Below, piece after piece: positions 13,001-28,000 of a stretch of DNA of 64,000 nt. The translations under genes were made by a program, and so were the position numbers. This DNA is from Setophaga petechia (lineage: Eukaryota > Chordata > Aves > Passeriformes > Parulidae): contig JANCRA010000009.1 in assembly GCA_024362935.1 (NCBI GenBank), positions 17,243,572-17,307,571 on the forward strand. The letters run 5' to 3'. Under the pieces are notes generated by a model that saw nothing but the letters and a program-made list of their open reading frames with translations, was not told the origin of the DNA and did not search any database. How positions within the stretch are numbered: position 1 is the first letter of the stretch; each line of letters starts with the position of its first letter.

Positions 13001-16000
13001 GACATTTTTTACCCAAATACCTTTCCTGCACAACTTCTATGGTTTCCTGTGATGCCTGCATCTTTTTCAAAACCCTATGCTGATTTTTTCCATCAAATCC
13101 CTGAATAAACAGTCAGGAAAAAAACCCACATAATTTTCTTTTAATATAGACCCATGCAAAAGTATTGATTTGGAGTTACATTGCTCAGTTAGACATCCTC
13201 AAAATGCTAGAGATCCAGACAATGCTATCTACTAAAGAAATACCTATCTTCATGGATCAACTTAAAACTTTATTACTACCTTTATTTATACTAATACAAC
13301 AAATCACTTAAAATAACTCATTAATATTTAAGAACACTAATATGTACAAAATGACCTCAGAACTGAGGGATTTCTTAAAAAATGTAACAGTAAAGCAAGT
13401 AATGATCAGTAGTGACAGTTATGCAATGACAGGAAATTATACATGAAATTTTTGAAGAGTTTATATGCAATTAATATTTTAATTTTTTTCCCCAAGATGG
13501 AGATGCTTGTTATTTTGGTTTTGGTTGGTTGTTTTGTGTTGATTTGGTTTTTGGTGGGTTTTCTTTTTTGGTGGAGTGTTTTTGGGTTTTTTTATTTACT
13601 ATGCAGTCATACTTTCAAGGTTGCAATAATGACAGCTATATTCTTCCATAATCTGATCCTCCCTCAAGCAAATTAGAAAGACATTCTACCATAATAAATG
13701 CATTAAAAGAGGAATACTGTAGCTATTATATAGGCTATTTTCAGAAAATATTCTATTTAAATGACCTCAAATCTAGTGCCTATTTAGCTGATGCCTAAAT
13801 CATATACTGTATACCTCTGTAATTGTCTTAATTTCACAGGAGAGAACAGACTGAGAAGATGAATTAACTCTCTATATTGAACACTGGAGGGACAAGATAA
13901 CATTTACACAGACCTTTAACTAACCTTTAACTAACTGCTTTTATGATCTACCAAACAGCACAGCACCACCAAAGATGTGAACTCAAGTCTTCCAAGTGTC
14001 CACTCTGCTAGGATGTGTGTATATAATCTAACAGATGCAGACTTCTGTACTTCTGGTAGGTTATGAAACTCAGTATGTAAGATACATGCTGTACTTCCTC
14101 TGTCATACAGAATATAAAAATACTAGAATGTATTCAGTAATTTCAATTATGTGACTTCTGCTGTTGTCTATTAGGGCAGAATTTATAATATGTGTGAAAC
14201 TGAGATACTATTTTTAAATCACTAAAAGCACAAGAATGCAAATGGAAGTTGCAGCAGACTCAATCTTCCAAAAACAAAAGGTTATTGAGGAACATAAACC
14301 TGTAATACAACAAGCTTTGCTAACAAATTTAAATTTGCTAGTAATGTCAGAACAAGACATTTATAGAATATTGTACAAATAAGGCACTGTAGGTAATTTG
14401 GTTTAAAGTGTTTTTGTTGGGGTTGTTTTTTCGTTTGTTCTTTGGGTTTTTTCTTTTAAGTTCTTCAACAACGGAATAAAAAAATTACTAGCACAGATGG
14501 AAAGTGCCATCTCCAGAAACCATCCTTAGAGTGCAAATGATTTGGACTTTTAAATACATTGCTTTAAAGGAAATAACAATCCTAAAGATAACAGTGTGTG
14601 CAAGCTATTAGTTAAAAGTACCAATTAAAAGCAAAATTTCTTGCCAGTATTTTCTCCTGCTGGCTGTATCTCTCATTATTGCATGGAGCATCATATTCTT
14701 TCCACTTCTTTACAATTCCAGAGATATCTTAGCACCAAAATGTATCCTCCTCTTCAGTGGTCACTTAGTAGAGACACCCAATGCTGCATCACACTTTCAA
14801 AACTACAGACTTAGAAACACTCTTCTACTACCAACCAGGCAACCTATGTACATCTGGCTAAATAGTTTTCAAAAAGGAATGGAAAAAATAAACATTTTTC
14901 TTGGCTGCTGAACTACAGGAAGTAAAGTTGAAGATGATGCAGCTATTTTATTTTTAAAAGTTATCAGGTAAGAAATTTTCCACTCTACAGTCAAACATCT
15001 CCCACATCTCTGTGACTCATGGAAAATTATCAGTGAACATTAAATAAGGGGAAACAAAAGTCAAAAATTCCAGCCCTTAAGACCTAAATGCCTAGAAAAC
15101 ATGGGGTTTTTTTACAGATCACTGGCTGCAGGTCTTCTTGCTGAAGGAGGCCTCTACAGAAGATAAAAAACCCATTTTCAGATGTTGACAGTAGATTCTT
15201 AGAACATTGAAACTTGCTAAAGTAGAATCTTTACAAAGTCTTTCTTTTGCAACATCACGAACAAAATTCCACAGATTTGTCTGAAACTCTCTTCTGTATT
15301 TATAATAGGTAACTTAATCTATGGGGTCAGGGAAATACTGGTTTAGCTTCAAGATCTTGTGACTTCAGAATGCCTTTCTAAGGTCCTCGGTAGTCTGCAG
15401 TCCAGTATATACGTTTTTATTACAATGCTATGGTTTTGACCAAAAGAGTAAGACTGTTTGTATGGATAAAAGTATTTGACTTTGGTAAAACAGATTCTAA
15501 GCTCCAATAACTTGGTCTTCTCTTGCACAAGAGAAATTCTGAATCAACATAACAGTAATACCCATGCTGGGCTTGTAGATGTGACCATGAAGATTGCTTT
15601 GATTTACAGCACACTGTGAATGAGCAATAGAAAAAGCACCAATTGTCTGATCTTTCTAATATACACACTAAAATCCTAAGGGGTTGTTCAGCCTAACTAC
15701 CCTGGGGACTTGGGGTTCATGAGTAATAAGCCTGCCTAAAACAGACAGCTGACAGTCCCATTTTGAACAAAGAGATCTCCTTTTACTCAGGCAAGTTCCT
15801 CAAGATTTCTGCTACACCACCAGACCCACAAGTTACAGTGTGATCAGATAAAAACCTCTACTGCTTTAAAGTGCCTTGGAGAGAAAACAGTTCTTACTTT
15901 GAAAGAAGTTATAAGCACAGGCTATCTGGCTGAAGCTACACCAGCCATTAATTACGGTCTTTATTAAAGTTCTAACACCATCTCACAAGCTGGCTGTCTC

Positions 16001-19000
16001 AGAAACACCACTAAGGACCATTTTCAGAAGTATCTCCAACTCAAAATCTGAAGCAAACAAAATCCAAGTAGGTGAGACTCTGCTAACTTAACATAACATA
16101 TCCTTAATTACACTATTAGAATTCTGGCTTCCAATCAAAACCCAACACAAAAGCTATATCTTTTCAAAATTCAGAGCCCTGAATTTTGGTCCCCCACATA
16201 AAGGATAGAGAAAGAAATGATCTGAACACATACAAGAGAAGATTGCCTATGAGACAGCATCCAGGCAGTTCCTCAAAACCTTTACCTCAGGGAAGTTCCA
16301 GATTAAGAGAGCTTTCTTTCTCTTGGTGGATCCAAGATCTCTGCCAGGTTCAGCCCAGCAGAGTTGCCCACAGCAGAAAACCCTGCTTTGCTTGACTGAC
16401 TGCAGACTCAGTGCAAGCAAGCTACTAAGAACATGGGCTTACTCTACCAGCAGGACCTACCTGAATTACAGGAAGTTCAGTACATTTCTACATCAAGTAG
16501 CTGTGTAAAAAGAAATGCTGAACCAGAAATAATCCTGACTCCTCAACACCAGTCCCTTTTTACCACAGGGACTAATATATTTTGTAAAAAGTAATTGTTC
16601 CACCCTAAAAGAATTGGGTTTTTACCTCTGAAATCCTGTCCTTACTAAACTACCTTTGTCCTTCAAGTAACACTCAAAACTTATTTTTCTCTCATCTTGT
16701 AGTAACTTCAATTGTTACCTGTTTTAGAGAAGAATAACAACAGGCCTTCAGTATCACAAGCTACATCTTGGAAGCTTTCTGGAGCTATGTTCCTTCCAGA
16801 TTTTTGTGCTCCATCTCCCTCTGTACTGATTTGAATGCAAAACCTCTTCCATACCCACACTGCTATCACCTGCTGTCTCTGGATTCATAACAAACATTAT
16901 TATTTTTAGGAAAACAGATGCAATGTATCCAAATTCTGAGTCCTGCTTGGATTACTGTTAAAGTAGACCCTATCCTCATCTGTTAGAAGTTGTGTATACC
17001 CCTTCCTGCCTTCCTTGTCTTCACCTCAGGAACCTTTTATTATTATTCAATCCAACCTTACACAACTTCAATAGTTTATCCTACTATTTCCTGATATTAG
17101 GTACTATCTCCTTCCAATCTCCTCCCTCCTACTCCAATCCAGTTACTCATGTTTTGCTTATTCTTAAATCCATTCAGGTTGATAATTCTTTCACGTTGAT
17201 AAGAAACATTTTTTAAGCCTTCTTCTTCTCGTGCTCATAATCTCAGCACATTAAATTGCATCACCCCTTATCTGCACCACTCAATGCTGTCTTTGCTCAA
17301 AGAACTATATCAAACCTCTTTAAAAAAAGACACAATAGTGGAATTAACACTGAGGAATGAAAATCTGACAAGGACTGCTGGTGTCGAACAATGCACAGGA
17401 TTTAACCTGATATTCTATACCATGTTGCCAATTATCTCTCCACAAAGGAAAACAAAAATTTCCAGACTCAATATGTGTACAGAAATTTTAAATTTTATTA
17501 CTTTAACACTATCAATGCTCTCCCTCTACAAAGGGAATGGAAGATAAACAATCTCTTCCAAAGCATAGTTATACCTTTCCATTTCTCAGCTACAAGAATA
17601 CTGTAAGAAATATCAAAATCCAGGTTAACAAGTTAAAACTGTCCAGTAATTTCAGAAGAGACACATCCAAGAATCACTAACTGGAAACTACATCTACACT
17701 GGGACTCTTCCACAAGTGGAATACCACAAGAACCAACTGTCCAGCTCTTCCAGGTGTTTGTCTAGGAGGTGCAGAACTTTGCTCTCTTTCAGCATAGCCA
17801 AAAGCCTTCACTTGGTGCTTCTGTAGCAAAGGAGCCTGTTAAATATCTCCTAAGGGACTTGTCAGAATTTAATATGCTGTCCCTTTTACCTTAATTCATT
17901 TCTATAAGCAAAAAATATTATTTTAGCTTTTACAGTAACAAAATTTGTTTGGGACAGTCATCTGTGGCTCAAAGATTTAAAACCAGACTGCTTAATCAGA
18001 TTACAAGGCCTGAACAGTCATGGCCACAACCAAGGCCTCTGTGTCACCAGAGTTCCCTAAAGACAACTGCCATGGCTCAATGAAATACCAGGAATGTTCC
18101 ATTCTAACTTCTGTCCACAGCAGACGAAGGATGTCAGAGTGTCTCAGGCCCAGCAATCTCTGAATACCTCCAACATTCACTTCTACTTTTCCACTAACCC
18201 AGTTTGTAGGAAAGGAATATCCTCCTGCAGTAACTACATGACTCCTGCAATTGTGAATAAGTATTTTTACGGATCACGCATTTTGCAGGATTTAAGATGT
18301 GTTCTGCTTTTTATTTGTCCCCTTTTGCCAGGATATCCCAACTCAGCACCAAATAAAGCTTTAAATGAAAGCCACAAGGAAAGTGACATTTCAGGTTAGA
18401 ATTTATCTCAGGAGGAGTACTGCCAGAAGAAGTGGTCATGAGCAAAACCAAACTAGGCACCGTAGCGAGATCAAATTATTTCAACATGGCAGGTCTCCAT
18501 CAAGAGCTGCTGAAAGGGACATAAGAGCTCTGTGAAGCACAAATCCTAGAGTGTGTAAAAGGGTGATTTCACACTGTCTTCAAAAATTTCTGTACGCGAA
18601 CCCAAGTTCTGTACGTTTTATTTTCAAAAGCAGTATTGGTGCCTCTAAAAAGATAGTTGCCAATGTAAACTATTAAAAAAGCTGTGTTTGAACAGTTTCT
18701 GTAGCTCCCACTTTAAAAATAATGAGAGCAAACATCAGTAACGAAGAGATCCATACAGGGTTGATGGCAACTCCCTTTGTCTAGGGGGATGCAGCAGCTC
18801 AGCACAGCAGGGACACTGCACCAACTCTTCCTCAGCCCATCCACCACAGAAGCCCAGCAGCTCTAACTAAGCCTCAGCAACATTTCATATCACACATCAG
18901 TTTTTACTTAATTTTTTCCTGTTTCTAGTAACAACAGGAATTGCTATAAATATCAGGTAGTATCCTAAATGATTGTGAAACACTGGAATGTAAGCACCTC

Positions 19001-22000
19001 TACAAAATTTAACACACCTGTGTTTAGGCTATCTCAGTATCTGTAGTATTTTCATATAAATCTAAAAATCAATCAACTAATCAATTAATCATATACTTTA
19101 CCAAACAATCCACTGTGCAGCACTAGTTGGGAAAATCCCACTCTAAAACCTACAATGCTTTAATTGAGTATACCCCTTTTCTAGAAGAAGGTACAATTAA
19201 TTACCTAAACTTATTTTTCCACTTGTCAACTCTATGATATTTTAAGAGGTTATCTCTACTTAGATGAAACATCAGATGTTTTCAGAGAAGATTCTATGTC
19301 TGCATTGAGTTTCACTTGTGGAAACCGTAATTCCCAGAAATTTACTAGCAGGCTATCAGGGTGATAGTACAGTTGCTAGTTTGACAGCTGTCTTTTATCT
19401 GTATTATCCATTTGAAAAGAATTCCCAAGTATCAGATAACTGAGCTACTCCAACAGTTTCATGACCTTCTCCCTCCTAGAAGGAGACAACCACATATGAA
19501 TCAGTGTTATTAAAATTTGCATTATAAAATTATTATGCCTGTGTTGTTTAAGTCACAGCACTTAGTTCTACTGGAAAGATGAATTAAGTAAGTCTACAAA
19601 TAAAATAAAATTATGGTGATACTCATCATAAAATAGTTTCATTGCTGGATTGCCAAAGACTGACTTGCTCTCTCAGACTCTCAGAAGGAATATGTATTAC
19701 AAAGAACAAAAAAAAAAACCCACTCCCAAAATATCCCAAACCCAGTAATTTGGAGATTTCCTCAGGATTAAAAACTTGTACAGCCTATCCTCAATTGTCA
19801 CTCATGTAACTAGATACATAAAAATCCACAAGCTACTTCTTACTTTAGCATACATAATACATATTTAATTTATTAGACATAGATATTTTGGAATGCAGCA
19901 TTCTAGTGGCAAAACACCAGGACAGCCTCAGCACCAGTGGAACAGATTAAACTCTTTCATCTACTCTGTTAGGGTTGTTCATTCTCCATATAGCTTCCAG
20001 TTTTTGGACAAAAACACAAAAACCACCCTATACTGCATGAAGGAAATTAATAACCATCTTCAGCACAAAACCTAGGTCAGTTCTAATCACACCTTATTAT
20101 AATGGAGGTTTCAGCTACCTCCTGCACACGTTTTGAAGTGTCTCAAGAGAAACATATGAAGAAATAGAGCTGGAATAAAACCACACAGAAATACTGATCC
20201 ACGAGACTTTAATGTGGGTGCCAGGGTTTGTGTGTAAATATATATGAATATGCATGTGTGAAAAAAGCCCTCAGGTATGAAGAATGGGAGCAATGTCATC
20301 TTCAGTACTCCAGCTGGGCAGCTGTAAGCAGTCAAGGGATATTTGTGATTGATCTTATTTATATATGCTTTCCCATCAGTCTGCACAAAGGTGAACAAGT
20401 AAGTACATTCGCAGAAACTTCCAAACATGTTTAATTTCTGAATTTATCTAGGAGCCTTTTATAAACACTCCCCTGAAAATTCTCCACATTTTCCCTTGAG
20501 GGCTCAATTTCTTCCAAAAATGCCAGCAACTTTTGTGACTGAGTACCTCTGGCTATTCCTTCTCAAACTGTGATGCATTGCCTTCCGATGAAGAATAATT
20601 GCATGCTCAAGAAAATAATCTGTGTTGGTGAGGTTCCTTGAACAATATGCAATATCAAAACTGGAATGGCCTCCACATTCAAAAAACATTTGGTACTGGT
20701 ACTGGTTTTGTTATCTTACAAACAGCTGGACATATATCTGGAAAAAGACTTTGAAATTAAGGACAAACCAGTGATATTTAGGTGCCTGGGAAAGGGGGGG
20801 GGGAAATCTATCACATCTGATGACAGAACTTCTATTTGTTGACCTCCAAAAGTCCTGGCCCTGTCCTTCCCACATCAGATCTAAGCACAATTCATTCTTG
20901 GATTGTACTGTTTCTGCAGCCGTTGATGACAACTGATGGTCTTCCAAAATAAATGTTCAATGGTTCCTTCAAAATTTCTGTCCAGGTCACTGGTTTATTT
21001 GCAAGAGGAACACATACAGCTCTTTGTCATATGCATACAAAATAGACCTCAGCAACAGCTGGCAGTATACACTGTATTTATTCAAGTTATGATCTACTTA
21101 ATGCACTTAATGGTGCAGGTATACACTGTATTTATTCAAGTTATGGTCTACAAAAGCACTTAATGGTGCTTTAGACTATCTTCTCTCTATTATTCAGTGG
21201 TTCAGCAGGAAGCTGATAAACTTTGTCTTTATGGTAACATTTTGTACATTCACCCTCACAAATGTAGTATTTATCCTTGAGCTGGCAGTCCAGCACCTGC
21301 AAACTCAAGACCTGCACTAATACACCGGGCAACGTATTCCTCCCACTCAGTATCTCTATTTAAACAGGAGATGCAGTTTTTATATCTTTTCTTCCTCAAA
21401 TTTTCCCACAGGAAACACAAGCCTCCTCTTGTGTTTTTGTGTTACTTCAAGCCTCCTCATACAGAAGTAGTAATGGCAAAGTTGGCATTATGAAACCTAC
21501 TCATTTCACTGTGACAGCCCCCTGGCTTTAAACTGAAGGAGTAATAAATATTCACAGTAATAGAAGTACATATTTTAATCTCCAGAGAAGTATCTTGCTC
21601 TAGTTTGAATGTATTCTGTGGAATTGTTTCATTTACAGAACAATTTCTAGCTAGAGCCTGCTGAGCAGTGCATTGATACACTGTAAGGCTGGGCCTTCAT
21701 GTGTCTGTTTTTTACTCTCCAGCTATCACTTTCCAGTCCAGAACAACACACTCCACTGCTCAGAAACAAAAGACTGCAGAGTCCCGAGCTGTAAGGGAAT
21801 GGCATGGAGGCAAGATTGTCTTCAGCCCTGCATTCCAACCCTTTCCAGCTTAATAGGATCTTCCTACAAGTAAACTCCCATATCTACTATTTAATCTGCC
21901 TGCAAGTAGAAATCTTCCACAGAGGTCTTATCAAATGACATTGGAAGTGTTGTTGTTATAACTAAAGAAAAAATATTCACCATATTTGTGAATAATAGGT

Positions 22001-25000
22001 CATCCAAACTTGTAGTTAAATTTCTAAGATCATGATTAAATACCAGTATCAAAGGAGAGCTCAACAGAAGTGGAAAGGATAGGTCCTTGTTAAAAATCTG
22101 TTCTTCTGTTTTCTATTGAAACCATGCTTTAATGCAACTTAGAAGAAACCTAGGCCCATGGTGTTCCCTTTTACTTTGTTTTCTTTTTGAAAATTCAAGT
22201 AATTAGTCTAGCAAATTGTAGTGACAGTAATCAACACACAAGCAATAGGCATCATTCAAGTTATTGCTTAAGTATCCATTCTAAGCCAACATAGAACTCC
22301 TACTGTTATATTTAATTTAGAAACTGGTAATCAAAGAGAAAGCTTGGTGTTCAACAGTGCAGGTAATGTTGTATATGCACTACTGCATACATTTTTAAAA
22401 AAGAATGTGTAATATATTGTGCACATGTGAGTATGCAATGCACATAAAGGTCTATGTATTTACACACACACACAAAATGAAGAGTGCTACCCTTAACCTA
22501 GACCAAGTGGTGAAAAGCTCTAAAGGCAGCTCAGATAAATTAGAAAGTACCTGCACTAACAATACCAGGCACAATGACTTCAATAACAGTAATGAAGAGA
22601 CTTCTAGTTTAGCCTCAAGTACAACAGAATGAGTTGTAACCTTGAATCTTAACATATAAACAAAGTAAACTGCAATAGAATAACCAATACCTCAGGAAAA
22701 AACCAAACACATACATACCTTCACTGCAAAAGGGTCTTTTGATACCAGAGAAATTCACTGTTTCATGGAGCGTTTTCTCTTCCTGACAGTATTCACAGTA
22801 TGTAACTATGCAGTGCAGTTTCTTATAATCATCAGAACATGCTCTGCTGCAGAACTGATACACTTTGTTCTAAATGCAAAGTTGCAAAGCATCATGAATA
22901 AGGTTAATGGATAAAATCTTAAGGTCTAACTAGTGCAACTTGAAATGATAGTTGCATTAAGACGATTTACAAAGTAAACTGAAGTGCGAACATATAATTA
23001 GAGTGTGACTTCTAATGCTAAAAATTTACAAATCCCAATTAAGCTGACAGTGCTACAAATACTCATAATTTCACATGAAAACACTGAACAGAAAGTATGC
23101 CACTCAATCTCAGCATATCCTCTATAGATACTTCTCTCAGTTCATAAAGAAGTGTAATAATGGTATTTCATATCTACAATGAAAGCAAATTCCAGACTTA
23201 CAGCTCATCTGAGAAAATACATTTTTTAAAATTACACAGATACTATGTATGAACAAAGACTTCTGCTTTTATCCATACTAAAATTAAATTATATTCTACA
23301 GAACCAGGTAGATTTTAACTGAGTTTTTTAAAAAACTTTAATACTTTATAAAATAGCTAGAAAAACTGTATTAAAGTTCTAAGTTTAAACTTTTAAACAC
23401 ATCATCATTCTAAGATTAACACCAACATCCTCCTTACCTCCCATTCCAGTACTTCTGGTTTTGAACAGAAAGAACTTTTGCAATAATTACATTTCAACTG
23501 AATATCACTGGGAGAGACGAACTGACCATTTGTTGAAGACTGAACACTGAGTGTCTGAAAAACATAAATATATATACATACATCACTAAGAAAAACAAGT
23601 TACTTTTAAAATGCGGGGTTTTTTTCAATTAAGCTTACAGTGTTTTGAGAATTCAGAAGTTTATTTATAAACTCAAGAACACTTGTGGCAAAAGCACAGC
23701 AGGTTGGTTCTTTACCTTAATTCCTTTTCCCACGTCATCTCAGATTTCTCAACTTTGAATCATTACCCTTACTTCCACCATAATTACTTTAAGTCTTATT
23801 TTTTTACCTTACCTTTCTTATGCCTTTTATTTAAGGGTTAAGACATCTTTTGTAAAAATAAACAAAAAAATATCCCCAAATGGGATGCTTTTGTTAATCA
23901 CAAAACATATTTTCAGATAAAAACATTTCACAGCTTGTATTGTTTCGGCAACAGACAAAGACCAACAAACAAATGTTTTCAAAGCCAAACCTCACCAAGG
24001 CAGATTATCAACATCTTATGTAAGCACACCACTTGAAAATACAACTACTAAAGTAAAAGGCTTTCAGTGAGAAACCTCACATCAACTCAGTTTAAGAATA
24101 AACTAGCTAACAGTCTTAAGTACCCTCAATCCCGTGGCAGGAATATGCAATTGTTCACACAACCAGCCCCAAAACAATCCAGGTGTTTAAAACTGAGAAA
24201 AATACTAAAGATTGCATGTGTAAGTATGAGAATTTAATTCTGTAACTGAGAAATTTCTTTAGGGCATTTCTGCAGCAATCAGCAGATAAAAGAACTAAAT
24301 TATACAGTACCTGTATCTTTCAGCATGTCTTACATGTGCTAACAGAATAGAGTGTTTTTGCAAATTCCCTAAATAAGCGAGAACTATTGGTGTATTATAG
24401 ATGTGATGTTCAAGACAAAGATCTGAATCAGCAGGAATCACAGACACCTGAATCCAGGACAACCTTCTTACATCTCTCTTCTCAAAGAACTTTCCCACAC
24501 TATTTGCAACAGAACAAATATATTTAAAGACAAATTCTCTTCAGACAGGTTTGTTACTACCTCTCCACTGTGTAACAGTGAAAATTCAATACATTTCTGT
24601 TACAGGATACCTTTCTTCAGACTCTCAAGTTAGTAAGGGTTCACCTACACTAAAAAATAAATTAAAATTATGTTGAGACTTGTTGCTGATATAAACCCTG
24701 ATCTATGTGGGCTGCTACTGCTGAGTGCTAGCTGGCAGTGCAAACAGTATTATTTTATGCAGATGCATTAATCCTGTGTCAAGAGTCTGCAGACATTATG
24801 TAGTCATGCATATTCCACAATCACAGGCAGGACCTGAGACCCACCTGCCAGGCAGCAGCAAGATGACACCTTTACTCAATGGCCTATCAGCCTGTAACAA
24901 CTTTATATATATGAAATTCTACAACAACTTTTTTTCTGATGCCTACGCACAATATTATCATATTTCTCCCATTATATCCAGCAAATGTCCCTGTAGCTCA

Positions 25001-28000
25001 GCAAGGTCTGCTTCACTTTGGCTGTTCTAAATCGCTGAAGACTTGCAAAAACATGAGAGCCACAAAGGCATGTATTTAACTGCAAATTCCAACCTGTGTG
25101 CTTCTGCTTTTGCAGGCGTCCTCACAGAGCAAACACCAGCTTGACACATGCTGCTCTGTGCTTTATGGAAGCCCTAGAAGCTCCCATTGAAAATGAAGAG
25201 AACTCAGGAATACCCAGCATCTCCAGCTCAGGAATGAAGGAGATGCAAAAAACGAGCAGATGGGAAAACTTGAACAGAAACACTGAAGACAGAGGAAGGA
25301 ATGAAGATGAAATATACTAAATGGTCATCAAATGAAAAGCAATCCTTATCTTTCACATCTGTAGTTATTTTTAAATATGGGACCCAAACACCCTACTGTG
25401 AGGGCTAGAAGCTAAAAGTAAAACATAGTTTTCAATTGTTTTCTGAGGTATGCCACAGTCACCTTCTTTTGTTTCTTTCCATTACTGTTTACTGGGATAG
25501 AAACTCAGACTCACAAAGTCTAGGGAGCTGATAATCAAAAAATAACAAAAAACTAGAGAAGTGAGGACAACAAAGACTGATATTCTTTCAAATTAGTATT
25601 TGTTTTAAAGGAAACTTATGCATAACTATCTATAAATATAGGTTCGATAACTTAGAAGTAGTTATATTTAGAAGTAATAACATTATTACTTTTAAAACAC
25701 CCCCAAAATAAATTCTTTTTATCATGAGATCCTCTGGTTAATTAAATATTTTTCCAAAAAAACTGTAAAGAACTGAATTTATATAACTGAAAGTTCTAAA
25801 CCAAGCAGAAGATGGTTTTTAAATCAAGTTAATGAAAACATTGTTTTGTATGCCTCTTTAAAGTTTCAATTATTCTGCTTACAATTAAAGACTGTTTCTG
25901 CATTATAATTTGAGCCAAGATGACATGCATGTAGTATTTTCACCATCTTGCTTTACTTCTAACTTACAAGGTACTTAAAGTACCCTCAGGAATTATTTGG
26001 GAGCATAATTACAGACAAGGAATACTAAAACAAAAAAAGATGATATATTCATTAAAATCTTTCACCAGTCACCCTGAACACAAAGCTTTATCTATGCTGT
26101 GTTGTATCAAAGACATCTTTGAAGTTATGTACCTATGTCTGTTCTTTTGAGAGCCTGCCCTGAATAACAAAAGCATGAGAAGTGCAAGCAAAGCAAAAAA
26201 ATCCATTGTAAAGCCCTCTTCAGCCTTCAATGCAACCAGCTCAAACTGCTCCAAGATGCCAGTTTAATGATGAACACTAGGCAGGCACAGCCCAGGATCT
26301 TCTGAGAAGGTCACCACAGCAGCACAGCTTCTGCCCTGCCCCTGCAGCTTATGTGACAGAAAATTATCCTTGCTCACAGCAACATGAAATCAAGTTATGG
26401 AAACATTTCTGTACATAAGTGTACATGTGGAAGAGCTAGTAGGCAGCCAAACTGAGGTTAGGTGTTTTTTCCAGCTGAGAAAAAAACCTCAAAGCTTTGA
26501 AAGAAACAAGTTTTTCTTAATGCACATGAGAGAAGCACTTATGAGAAATCTTCTACATGCTGTCATTCATTAGGTCTGTTCCACAAGCAAAATCAAAGGA
26601 ATTAAATTAAATAGGGAAGGAAACAAACTTTTCCCCTGCACTCATGCACACACAGACCTTCCAGCTTAGGCATGGAAGGCATATTTTTATGATTATCAAA
26701 TTTAGAAGAGTATTTGCCTGTGTGCACACACATGTATAAGAGACATGCAACATATATAGCCAAGAACACTTCCAGGCACCATCACAATGGTGAAAGAGAA
26801 CACCATTAGTAAATAACCAGGGAGAGTAACCTGCTAAAAACTATTGTGCTTGTAATTCTTACCAATACTGGTCCTACAATTCTCCAGATACATCCATAAA
26901 CTGGAAGCAAAGCCCAAACCAACCTAAAGCTTGAGGACAAATTTTGCACAGACTTGTGTTTTGCCAGAGCTTGTACTCTCAGACACTTACACAGCTGCTA
27001 ACTCTGGGAAGACACCTGTGTTACTGCCTCCATGATCACAATAAATAATCAATAGTTTTTTTTTCCCTTAACAGCAAGATCTTCAACTGACCCAGTAAAA
27101 GTACCAGTATCAATACTGGCTTAAAACAATACGCCCTGGGAGCAGTTCCATCTTTAACTTTGCATTAACAACCTCCAACACAGTGTGGAAGACAAGATTC
27201 AGTCCCACTGTTCTACCACCAATTACAAAACAAAAACACATAAAGCAGGCTGTTATCTCTCTTTTACTCTCTTTCTTACAAGAGTAAATGCTCTTACAGG
27301 CTGCTCAAAGGAGAATGCAGGTATGGACATACACTGTACAACACACAGCTCAGCTGAATCTTTCCAATATTTATATCCATTAAAAGAACAACTAGCTAGC
27401 ATCAAAAGGTTGTTTGTAGGACACAATTATAATCAATCCTTAGGTTCTGTAAAACAAACGTACCCATTTGTAAACCAAAAGGACTAAAACCCCAGCGGAA
27501 GGGAAGGAACACAGGCCTCAGATAGCAATTATTCTGTTTTGTGAAGGATAACCCTTAAAGAAAAAAGTCTAGGAAGAGCAGGTAAAGCAGGAAAAGGGGA
27601 TGAATATAAACCCAGAAAACTAAGAGTTATCTCCATTAACACTGAAAAATATGGAGCACCATAATAAATTGACCATTTTTTCAATTTAGGTTCAATACCT
27701 TACGTGTCACTTAGGTACAAGAGAAGCCTCAAGGGAACACTAACAGTGCTCACATTTTGGTATACCATCCTTTCCACCTAAATACTAAATGGGCAGAACA
27801 AAGAAGCTGTTCTCATACATTCAACTCTAGCCTCATGGTGAATACATTTTATTTTTTTACACAGTGACTATACAAAAGCTATGCAATGTTAAAATCCAAC
27901 AATGGTGGTAACTGTAAGCAAATAACAACCTACCCATTCTTGGTCTTCACTGAGAACTCACAGACTGTGAGGCTGCTTCAATTAAATTTCACCACAACCC

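Noticed and set aside
22462..22474. Short (AC)n stretch
   Set aside because: About six units only; ordinary simple sequence not worth a separate feature.
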